The notes beneath the pieces were generated by a model. The model was not told the DNA's origin, ran no database searches, and worked only from the letters and a program-made list of their open reading frames with translations. A stretch of DNA of 50,625 nucleotides from Aquimarina spongiae (GTDB lineage Bacteria > Bacteroidota > Bacteroidia > Flavobacteriales > Flavobacteriaceae), in assembly GCF_900141785.1 (NCBI RefSeq), contig NZ_FQYP01000015.1:1-50625 (forward strand), read 5' to 3'. The first letter of the stretch is position 1. Each line of letters starts with the position of its first letter. Below, in pieces: positions 45,401-50,625 of the stretch. Made by a program: the position numbers and the translations under genes.

Positions 45401-46162
45401 CTTGGGTTGGATTTCAATCGTGTAAAAACTAGTATATGGTCCTTTGGTTTAGGAATGTCTAGACGAAATAATTACGGAAGTCGTTTTGCGATTAATGCCA
45501 ACTACACAGGGATAGAAGTGCAGGATACTCCAGGAAGATTTATTACTTCAGGATTAGGATTTATTATTGGAGATCCGGACTTTTTTGAACGTAAGTTTTT
45601 TGCAAATCTTGATCTTCATTATACTTATGAGAGTTATGATAATAAAGTCAATCCTACTCGAGGAATGAAGTTTGATCTACAAACAGGAACAACAACCAAT
45701 GTAGAAGATACCGATCTTACTTTTGGATATATCAATACCAATCTCGGTTTTTATAGTGCTATCTCTCGAAATAGAAAATTGGTACTTAAAACGGATGTGC
45801 TTGCGCAGGTTAATATTGGAGATGATTTTGAGTTTTATCAAGCTGCAACTTTGGGAGGAACCAAAGGATTACGAGGGTTTCGAGAAGAACGTTTTACAGG
45901 AGAAAGTGCTTTGGCATTTAGCGGAGATCTACGATACAGCTTTGATCGTTTTAAAACAGGCCTATTACCATTACAGATAGGAATTTTCGGTGGATATGAT
46001 ATCGGAAGAGTCTGGTTAGATGGTGAGGATTCTGACCGATGGCATGATTCTTTTGGTGGTGGATTTTGGGTGAATGCAGTAGATGCAGTAGGAGGGCAGC
46101 TCGGATTATTTAATAGTGATGATGGACTTCGATTTACTTTTGGTTTCGGGCTAGACTTTTAA
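42458..46162 (+). CDS. Lipoprotein fusing metallophosphoesterase, kinase-like region and Omp85-like barrel (1234 aa)
   Basis: The lipobox is FSSCAT (Cys19). Residues ~43-330 are a calcineurin-type metallophosphoesterase with the metal ligands GDAGN (48-52), GDN (83-85), GNHD (125-128), MHHPMYTNG and SGHEH (~300). Residues ~415-770 are unusual: a Gly-rich loop GGGQQTRSLRL (445-455) is followed by YSLRALRK, then LGDWDRHPDQWRW (~606-618) and IPRDRDQVF (632-640). This order resembles atypical kinases of the HipA/CotH/Fam20 type (loop, basic residue, catalytic DRH, metal Asp). The last ~300 residues form a beta-barrel with GLRGFREERFTG (~1137-1148), the RGF motif of Omp85/BamA barrels, and end in Phe. 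It should sit in the outer membrane with the enzyme parts on one face. Phosphatase and barrel calls are good; the kinase reading is inference. Confidence 0.82.
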   Translation: MNKYTKILIIYTVALFSSCATYSPQYKVENFPKKLPQKSLEKRFYLIGDAGNAQLGETTQGLALLEKVLDTTDTKNDFLLFLGDNIYQKGMPKKGEEDRDEAEHKINVQIDVVKKFQGKSIIIPGNHDWYNKGVEGLRRQEKYVIGQLKNDKTFLPNQGCPLESIKINDDVHLLILDTQWYLANWDKNPTINDDCEIKTREKFFTELEGEFKKHNEKTIVVAMHHPMYTNGPHGGKFSFDKHIFPSKKKIPLPGLASLVAMMRSQGGVSPQDASNELYNKFMRRLATMAKGLDKVVFVSGHEHSLQYLEGEGLKQIVSGSGSKVSAAALGKDGLFSYPGQGFAILDVFTDGSSNVRFYGGETEQPELVFQTKVFEKDQEYDTSGLDTSFPQEKTASIYNKEEVKKSKFYKSFWGDHYRYVFGTDIKVPVATLDTLMGGFLIDRQGGGQQTRSLRLIDKEGKQYSLRALRKSVTQFLQKGAFRNTYLDDGFEDTYTVDVLADFFTSSYPYAFLAVDDLAEAVGVYHTNPEVYYIPKHPALGKYNESFGDELYFLEERPGKEFKDVASFGNPDDIESTDDMLKKLRKDEKYTLDEESYIRARLFDMILGDWDRHPDQWRWAEFDTENGKIYRPIPRDRDQVFCNYDGLILGLVKFVSPLSRKFQSYDEELKKVRWINLSGLRLDRALIQKSDEKIWIDQANHIKNLLTDEAIEKAFEDIPSELQDETIQNIKRFLKSRRDNIEDIAIRYHEYLAKHAIITGTDKDDYFEITRKNKATTIKVSRIKKGEIQSPYLEQTFSSKETKEIWIYGLDDDDQFVVNGKGSNPIKIRIVGGQNNDQYTIENGRKIKVYDHRSKPNTVNKKSGARIRLTDIYNYNIYDYNKVRSANNTITPLVGFNPDDGLSVSISDVYTVNGFKNNPYHSKHRLHAGYYFATEGYDITYSGEFMNAIGNWNILINGVYTSENFAQNFFGFGNNTPNFDDDLGLDFNRVKTSIWSFGLGMSRRNNYGSRFAINANYTGIEVQDTPGRFITSGLGFIIGDPDFFERKFFANLDLHYTYESYDNKVNPTRGMKFDLQTGTTTNVEDTDLTFGYINTNLGFYSAISRNRKLVLKTDVLAQVNIGDDFEFYQAATLGGTKGLRGFREERFTGESALAFSGDLRYSFDRFKTGLLPLQIGIFGGYDIGRVWLDGEDSDRWHDSFGGGFWVNAVDAVGGQLGLFNSDDGLRFTFGFGLDF

Positions 46163-46166
46163 GACA

Positions 46167-47045
46167 CTACTTATTTAAAGGGTATTCATACAACGTAGCT
46201 TTGTGATGCTTGGTTTTTTCGTTGGTGATATAGAGTGTAGAATCATTTTTAAAACACACTCCTTCCTTTTGAGAATAGTGATTTAGTTTTATCTTTTGAA
46301 TCGATCCACCAAATAAGTCATCTCCCTTAAAGTCCGAAAGTACAAACAGTTTATTGTAGGTGAGTAAAACAATGGTGTCCCCACTTCGGTTTACAGTGGC
46401 CCCTGTGACAAAACAATCGGCATTATCTTTACACGTGCGGTAAGTACCTATAAGTTTAGCCACATGTTTTCCTGGCGATGCAGGAAGCTTATATAATTTG
46501 GTAGTCCCTTCAAACTTAGAGCTTCTATTTTTTGTAAAAAGATAAAGGTGATTATTGAGATGAATAAAAGCCTCAATGTCATAATTGAAATTCTTCTTTT
46601 TAGGAGGAAATTTCTTTTGATCTTCCAGAGCAAACCAAATTTTTTCAATAGAGATATCTTTTTTTAATACACCCCCGACACGATAGATTACAAGGTCTTT
46701 ACGTTTATTGTTATTATTTCCAAAATCTCCTACATAGATATTGTTTTGGGTATCGTAGGCAAGATCTTCCCAGTCCACATTTTGGGTGTCAGGAAGTTTA
46801 ATTTTGTCCAAAATAGTTCCTTTTTCGTCTAATCGATATAAGATGTTTTTGTTACCAGAATCATTGATAACATAAAGATGATCCTTGCCTAAATTAGTAA
46901 TCCCCGAAACTTCATGAACAGTATTAGACAGGGTATTGATTTTTATTAAATCCGTAGATGTATTGTTCTGGCAACTCATGGTGCAAGTTGCCAGAACAAT
47001 AAGATAAAATGCGAATAATATTTTAGTTTCTTTGATTCCAGGCAT
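46167..47045 (-). CDS. Lipoprotein with beta-propeller-like fold
   Basis: The start is placed at the ATG giving MPGIKETKILFAFYLIVLAT, whose lipobox TMSC gives a lipoprotein of 292 aa. The body has repeated blades with Asp/Gly turns: VSGITNLGKDHLYVINDSGN, DWEDLAYDTQNNIYVGDFGN and AFIHLNNHLYLFTKN. This is the pattern of NHL/SdiA-regulated-like or phytase-like propellers often seen in Bacteroidota. No catalytic motif is evident. Its first 23 bases overlap the end of dps on the same strand, so it is probably translated from the dps mRNA. The link to Dps is unclear. Confidence 0.75.
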   Translation of the reverse strand: MPGIKETKILFAFYLIVLATCTMSCQNNTSTDLIKINTLSNTVHEVSGITNLGKDHLYVINDSGNKNILYRLDEKGTILDKIKLPDTQNVDWEDLAYDTQNNIYVGDFGNNNNKRKDLVIYRVGGVLKKDISIEKIWFALEDQKKFPPKKKNFNYDIEAFIHLNNHLYLFTKNRSSKFEGTTKLYKLPASPGKHVAKLIGTYRTCKDNADCFVTGATVNRSGDTIVLLTYNKLFVLSDFKGDDLFGGSIQKIKLNHYSQKEGVCFKNDSTLYITNEKTKHHKATLYEYPLNK

Positions 47046-47469
47046 TGAGCATCCAGCTTGATTTTTCAAGGTCTCCAATATAGGTTCCGGTAATGTCCAA
47101 CGTTCCGTCATCTTTACTGTTTTCTGCAGCAGCAGTTACTTCTTTAAGTTGTTGTAGCAATACTTGATAATCAGCCAAAACAGCAGATACCATTTCCTGA
47201 TCAACAAGATTTGTATTTGACTCCTTAATGTTTGAGGTGTCAAGGTAGTCGGTAAAGTTACTTATAGGCTTACCTCGTAGGGTTAAAATTCGTTCTGCAA
47301 TCTCATCAATTTTTAATTTTGCATCTTCATAAAGCTCTTCAAATTTTTGATGAAGCTCAAAGAAATGAGGACCTGTAATATTCCAATGAAAGTTTCTCAG
47401 TTTTTGATAATGCATATGATAATCGGCTAGTAGCTTGTTAAGCGCGCTAATTGTATTTGAATTTTCCAT
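47023..47469 (-). CDS. dps: Dps-family ferritin-like DNA-protection protein
   Basis: 148 residues, the normal Dps size, forming a four-helix bundle that assembles into a dodecamer and oxidises Fe2+ with peroxide. The intersubunit ferroxidase ligands are in place: His28 (NFHWNITGPHFFELH), Asp55 and Glu59 (KLKIDEIAERI), with the same spacing as His31/Asp58/Glu62 of known Dps proteins. The basic N-terminal tail used by some Dps for DNA binding is short here, so DNA binding is uncertain. A promoter with -33/-7 elements lies just upstream, and the lipoprotein gene overlaps its 3' end. Confidence 0.95.
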   Translation of the reverse strand: MENSNTISALNKLLADYHMHYQKLRNFHWNITGPHFFELHQKFEELYEDAKLKIDEIAERILTLRGKPISNFTDYLDTSNIKESNTNLVDQEMVSAVLADYQVLLQQLKEVTAAAENSKDDGTLDITGTYIGDLEKSSWMLNAWNQRN

Positions 47470-47501
47470 AGTTTTTATCTATTTATTATTTAAAATCAAT
47501 A

Positions 47502-47534
47502 CAAAATTATTATAGTTCAACTGCTTATCTCAAA
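47502..47534 (-). promoter_or_regulatory. Bacteroidota-type promoter of dps
   Basis: On the minus strand TTTG (47531-47534) precedes TAATTTTG (47502-47509) by 21 bases, close to the usual 19-20. The -7 element ends 32 bases before the dps ATG. Confidence 0.55.
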
Positions 47535-47562
47535 TTTATAATAGTTAATAATGATAATAAGA

Positions 47563-48117
47563 TTATTCAATTCGATTTGTGATTTCTTTAAGAATTAAGT
47601 CCAGATACTCAGAATCGTGAGGTACGTACCCTTGATTTTGTAATGGTCTTTTCCTAATTTCTTCGAATTCCTCAATTCTTAATAATTGTATGTCCGAAAC
47701 TTCTTCTTTTTGTAATGTAAGTTCAGTAATCGGTGTTTTTAATTCTGATAAATAGATATGATGAAATTCATTATCAATAATTCCAGGGGCGGGTCTCTTT
47801 TGAGATGGATAGATTTTCAAAAAATCCAATTCGTGATCCATGATTGACAATCCTATTTCTTCTTGTATTTCACGAATAGCAGATGTTTTTGGGTTTTCAC
47901 CAGCGCTAATATGTCCAGCTACAGAAATATCCCAAAGACCAGGATAGGTATCCTTATTTTCCGCCCGTTTTTGAAACAACAATTCTTTGTGTTGCGTGTA
48001 AAACCAAATATGCACACTCGCATGATATAGGCCTAATCGATGTGCTTCAGATTTAAGCCGTACGTCTTCTGTAGCTTCACCATGCTCATTTAATATGTCG
48101 ATCAGTTCATCAGCCAT
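47563..48117 (-). CDS. Nudix hydrolase (YfcD/IDI-like)
   Basis: The Nudix box is complete: GHISAGENPKTSAIREIQEE followed by IG, near residues 67-88. The N-terminus MADELIDILNEHGEATED and the block HRLGLYHASVHIWFYT match the YfcD-like group, which is related to isopentenyl-diphosphate isomerase but lacks its proven substrate. It probably hydrolyses a nucleoside diphosphate derivative. The start is set at 48117 (184 aa). An upstream in-frame start at 48156 would place the start codon within a terminator hairpin, so it is rejected. Confidence 0.88.
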   Translation of the reverse strand: MADELIDILNEHGEATEDVRLKSEAHRLGLYHASVHIWFYTQHKELLFQKRAENKDTYPGLWDISVAGHISAGENPKTSAIREIQEEIGLSIMDHELDFLKIYPSQKRPAPGIIDNEFHHIYLSELKTPITELTLQKEEVSDIQLLRIEEFEEIRKRPLQNQGYVPHDSEYLDLILKEITNRIE

Positions 48118-48130
48118 TATATTTGCATTA

Positions 48131-48166
48131 AAATAAAAAAGGGCATTTGCAGTCAAACACCCTTTT
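48131..48166 (-). terminator. Terminator between the M42 peptidase and Nudix genes
   Basis: On the minus strand AAAAGGG and CCCTTTT pair, with an inner TTTG/CAAA stem and two mismatches between, followed by TTTATTTTA. It lies about 20 bases after the M42 stop and just before the chosen Nudix start. Confidence 0.65.
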
Positions 48167-48186
48167 ATTTTTAGATTATATGCTTA

Positions 48187-49281
48187 TTATTTTCCAAAAT
48201 AACTAAAAGTTTCTCCTGCTTTTATATTCAAAAGACTTTCATAGATCAACTTTATTACATTTTCTACATCATTTTTATGTACCATCTCTACCGTAGTATG
48301 CATATATCGCAATGGCAGGGAGATTAATGCTGAAGCAACACCTCCGTTACTGTAGGCAAAAGCATCTGTATCTGTTCCAGTCATTCTGCTAGAAGCCATT
48401 CGTTGAAATGGGATTTTTTTATCTTCTGCCGTTTGGATTAATAATTCTCTCAGTCTGTTTTGTACCGCTGGAGCATATGAGATTACAGGACCATCACCAA
48501 TTTTGGTTTCCCCTTGAGTCTTTTTCTCGATCATTGGGGTAGTGGTGTCATGACAAACATCGGTTACAATAGCCACATCTGGTTGTATGGTATGAGTAAT
48601 CATTTCTGCACCGCGTAATCCAATTTCTTCCTGCACCGAGTTAGTGATATAAAGCCCAAAAGGAAGTTTCTTTTTGTTTTCTTTTAAGAGTCGGGCCACT
48701 TCAGCAATCATAAAACCTCCCATACGATTGTCTAGCGCGCGACAAACAAATTTGTCTTTATTAAGGATAAAAAACTCGTCGGGATAGGTGATTACACATC
48801 CAACATGCACTCCCAGTTTTAGTACTTCTTCTTTTGTAGAGCAACCTACATCAATGCAAATGTTGTCTAATTTTGGCGGTTCTTCTTTTGCTCTGTTTCT
48901 GGTGTGTATCGCCGGCCATCCAAATACACCTTTTACAATCCCTTTTTTGGTATGTATGTTGACTCTTTTTGAAGTAGCAATTTGATGATCACTTCCTCCA
49001 TTTCTAATGACATAAATTAATCCGTTGTCGGTAATGTAATTGACATACCATGAAATCTCGTCAGCATGACCTTCGATAACTACCTTATATTTTGCTTTCG
49101 GATTGATAACACCTACAGCAGTTCCATAAGTATCCGTTATGAAATCATCTACATAAGGTTTTAGATAGTCCATCCATATCTTTTGTCCTTCCCATTCATA
49201 TCCTGTCGGAGCAGGATTGTTCAAGTATTTTTCAAGAAAAGTCAATGACTTTTTGTTTAATATGCTGCTTTTTTTAGCCAT
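48187..49281 (-). CDS. M42-family metallo-aminopeptidase
   Basis: Cytosolic, probably tetrahedral dodecamer aminopeptidase of the glutamyl aminopeptidase/endoglucanase-M family, 364 aa. The dinuclear metal ligands can be assigned: His in VIEGHADEISWYV (~70), Asp in CRALDNRMGGF, the Glu pair in SVQEEIGLRGAEM (catalytic Glu first), Asp in VTDVCHDTTTP and the last His in PLRYMHTTVEMVH. The N-terminal NPAPTGYEWEG is the usual family opening. It is divergent from the DUF4294 gene across 115 bases. Confidence 0.93.
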   Translation of the reverse strand: MAKKSSILNKKSLTFLEKYLNNPAPTGYEWEGQKIWMDYLKPYVDDFITDTYGTAVGVINPKAKYKVVIEGHADEISWYVNYITDNGLIYVIRNGGSDHQIATSKRVNIHTKKGIVKGVFGWPAIHTRNRAKEEPPKLDNICIDVGCSTKEEVLKLGVHVGCVITYPDEFFILNKDKFVCRALDNRMGGFMIAEVARLLKENKKKLPFGLYITNSVQEEIGLRGAEMITHTIQPDVAIVTDVCHDTTTPMIEKKTQGETKIGDGPVISYAPAVQNRLRELLIQTAEDKKIPFQRMASSRMTGTDTDAFAYSNGGVASALISLPLRYMHTTVEMVHKNDVENVIKLIYESLLNIKAGETFSYFGK

Positions 49282-49360
49282 AGTTATGTATAATCTAATT
49301 TAGTTTTCACGAATTTAATAATATTCACATATATTTTACGCTATAGAATATGTTAATTAC

Positions 49361-49382
49361 TAATTTTGGAATAATTTTGGAA
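49361..49382 (+). promoter_or_regulatory. Tandem 11-bp repeat carrying two -7 boxes
   Basis: TAATTTTGGAA occurs twice in direct succession, and each copy contains an exact TAnnTTTG. The second box ends 17 bases before the ATG at 49397. TATG lies 19 bases before the second box as a weak -33. Confidence 0.45.
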
Positions 49383-49396
49383 GACCTAAATTTACT

Positions 49397-50113
49397 ATGT
49401 TAAGACATTTGTGCTTTATATTGATGGTTTGTACCACTAGTATGCTCTTTTCTCAAGAGAAGGGAAAGACGCCTATTGATTCTTCCAAAATTGATTCTAC
49501 GCGATACATACAGTACTATTTTATAGAAGGAGATACCATTCCTCATGAAGCCATAGATCTGGATGAAGTAGTAATTCTTGGTCGGTTAAAGTTTAAAGAT
49601 AATCTGTCCAGAAGAAAGTATTTGATTTTACGACGTAAAACCAGAAAGGTATATCCTTACGCAAAGTTGGCCGCAGATCGACTAACAACACTCAATGAGC
49701 GATTAGAGTCAATTGATTCCAAAAGAGCACGTAAAAAATATGTAAAAAGACTTCAGAAATATATGGAGGAGGAGTTTACCAAAGAATTAAAAAAACTTAC
49801 GCGTACAGAAGGTCAGATTTTGGTAAAGTTGGTTAATCGACAAACAGGTAAGACTATGTTTGAGTTGATCAAAGAATACCGAAGTGGTTGGAGAGCCTTT
49901 TGGTATAATAATACTGCTCGTCTTTTTGATATATCACTCAAGGAAGTCTATGACCCTATAAATGTAGAAGAAGACTATTGGATTGAGGATATTTTACAGC
50001 GAAGCTTTCAAGCTAATGTACTAAAGGAGCAAAAAACAGCGCTGGATTTTAGTTTTTATGATTTGAGGAATAAATGGTCTGATCCCGGCGATAGTAAGAC
50101 TGCAAAACAATAA
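49397..50113 (+). CDS. Exported DUF4294-family protein
   Basis: A signal peptide covers residues 1-19 (ending MLFSQ). The ~170-residue core has the family features LDEVVILGRLKFKD, RRKTRKVYPYAKLAADRL, a basic helix (SKRARKKYVKRLQKYMEEEF), TEGQILVKLVNRQTGKTMFE and the Trp-rich YRSGWRAFWYNNTARLFDIS. The function of DUF4294 is not known. In Flavobacteriaceae I expect it beside the M42 peptidase, as seen here. The protein is strongly basic and probably periplasmic. Confidence 0.82.
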   Translation: MLRHLCFILMVCTTSMLFSQEKGKTPIDSSKIDSTRYIQYYFIEGDTIPHEAIDLDEVVILGRLKFKDNLSRRKYLILRRKTRKVYPYAKLAADRLTTLNERLESIDSKRARKKYVKRLQKYMEEEFTKELKKLTRTEGQILVKLVNRQTGKTMFELIKEYRSGWRAFWYNNTARLFDISLKEVYDPINVEEDYWIEDILQRSFQANVLKEQKTALDFSFYDLRNKWSDPGDSKTAKQ

Positions 50114-50400
50114 TCTAAGAAAGTAGTGTACAATTCTTACCCTTTGAGTTTTTAAGAAGTTCGAAAATTCTAAAAAAATACATCTCCGTTTTCATAAATT
50201 TTATTATCTTCGCTTTCTATCTTTTTTAAAATCAGCCTGTTCGAAATTTCTTTAAAAAAATCTTCAAAAAATTCATTGTTGATTAAGAAAGTATGCTTAG
50301 GTTTGCAGCCGCTAAACGGGGAAGAGAATTGAGGGTAGATGTGGTTTAGCAATGTTCATTGACAGCTTCGGAAAAACTTTTTAAAAATATTTCAAAAAAG
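50114..50400. other. Non-coding upstream region of a probable rRNA operon
   Basis: AT-rich DNA after the DUF4294 stop, with no convincing ORF. It contains the first of two similar promoters (50275-50305) and a TTCATTGACAGC stretch near 50353 that resembles parts of the later leader. The remainder carries no feature I can name. Confidence 0.5.
50275..50305 (+). promoter_or_regulatory. Probable upstream rRNA promoter P1
   Basis: ATTG (50275-50278) lies 19 bases before TAGGTTTG (50298-50305). The bases that follow, CAGCCGCTAAACG, resemble the start region of P2. The AT-rich stretch before it also aligns with the one before P2. Confidence 0.5.
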
Positions 50401-50401
50401 T

Positions 50402-50432
50402 TTTGGTGGATAAAAAAGGGGTTGTATATTTG
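50402..50432 (+). promoter_or_regulatory. Strong rRNA-type promoter P2
   Basis: TTTG (50402-50405) and TATATTTG (50425-50432) are separated by exactly 19 bases and are followed by CACCCGC. This is the ideal Bacteroidota primary-sigma promoter, and the CACCCGC start is, as I recall it, typical of flavobacterial rRNA operons. No ORF follows within the window, in keeping with a stable-RNA transcript. Confidence 0.75.
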
Positions 50433-50625
50433 CACCCGCTTTGAGAGAGAAGCGAAGTTCATAAGAAAGATTACAATGGTTTAGGGTTAGTTTTTGCTAG
50501 CTGAGATAGGGTTCGATTCCCTTAGTAATAACGAAGTTTTAGGATGCTATTAATAGTGGCATTTGAATCTAAAGAAGTTCATAGACATATTGATTGACAG
50601 CGCGTACGATTTTTGGTTTTATTAC
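50433..50625 (+). ncRNA. Leader of a probable rRNA operon (16S lies beyond the window)
   Basis: The transcript after P2 has no coding potential. It holds a tRNA-like fold (50470-50529), a hairpin ATGCTATT-AAT-AGTGGCAT (about 50544-50562) and the segment AAGTTCATAGACATATTG (from about 50575), which resembles leader sequence just before 16S rRNA in this family and may act as a boxA-like signal. GAAGTTCATA occurs twice (50454 and 50574). The 16S gene itself is not reached, so the operon is inferred. Confidence 0.6.
50470..50529 (+). other. tRNA-like structure without D arm in the leader
   Basis: ATTACAA (50470-50476) pairs with TAGTAAT... read from the 3' side at 50523-50529, with one mismatch, as an acceptor-like stem. 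A GTTAG/CTAGC stem (50486-50490 / 50497-50501) has a six-base loop. AGGG/CCCT encloses TTCGATT (50512-50518), a canonical T-loop. The total is 60 bases. No D arm and no normal seven-base anticodon loop are present, so it is not called a tRNA gene. Confidence 0.5.

Noticed and set aside
50470..50529. A tRNA gene call for the TTCGATT-containing segment
   Set aside because: It is 60 bases long, has no D arm, a six-base central loop and an imperfect acceptor stem, so it is reported as tRNA-like only.

Overview
The window looks like chromosomal DNA of a marine-type Flavobacteriaceae bacterium (Bacteroidota). It is AT-rich and has Bacteroidota promoters of the TTTG-N19/20-TAnnTTTG type. It encodes a type-B Type IX secretion sorting domain, a DUF4294 protein beside an M42 peptidase, a flavobacterial-style leuACDB operon and many Sec or lipoprotein surface proteins. 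The protein texture resembles Aquimarina and its relatives, but the species cannot be fixed from this sequence. No IS element, integrase, phage module, CRISPR array or complete RNA gene was seen.

Region 1 (1-11.6 kb, minus strand) is a cell-surface locus. An operon of three paralogous fibre-like secreted proteins, an OmpH/Skp-type periplasmic chaperone and a lipoprotein ends at a hairpin near 6.5 kb. It is followed by a 1860-residue secreted SpvB/RHS-like protein and a second secreted protein with four MopE/TSP3-like acidic repeats, which runs off the window. The three fibre proteins share an almost identical C-terminal module behind unrelated N-terminal regions.

Region 2 (11.6-24.8 kb) holds the leucine operon leuA-leuC-leuD-leuB with a clear terminator. 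A divergent helical-repeat protein follows, then a choice-of-anchor L protein with a T9SS sorting domain and an EamA exporter. Next are panB, a small membrane protein and an RluA-type pseudouridine synthase in one operon with a good promoter. The region ends with an NTF2-like secreted protein and a CPBP membrane protease carrying a long lysine-rich, histone H1-like N-terminal repeat.

Region 3 (24.9-38.4 kb) is mainly housekeeping: serine dehydratase, DnaK, a small beta-barrel protein, an AlkD-like protein, gamma-glutamyltransferase with an ACP phosphodiesterase-like gene, a GlmM-type phosphosugar mutase, an LpxL-type acyltransferase, a rhomboid protease, an unrecognised basic-tailed protein and a TlpA-like lipoprotein.

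Region 4 (38.4-50.6 kb) is the most unusual. It has a 788-residue GAF-like protein convergent with an HD phosphohydrolase fused to a Pycsar-type membrane effector domain. Beside these is a 1234-residue lipoprotein that joins a metallophosphoesterase, a region with atypical-kinase-like motifs and an Omp85-like barrel. Dps with an overlapping beta-propeller lipoprotein, a Nudix hydrolase, an M42 aminopeptidase and a DUF4294 protein follow. The last 350 bases look like the start of an rRNA operon: two tandem similar promoters, then a leader containing a tRNA-like fold with a canonical T-loop but no D arm.
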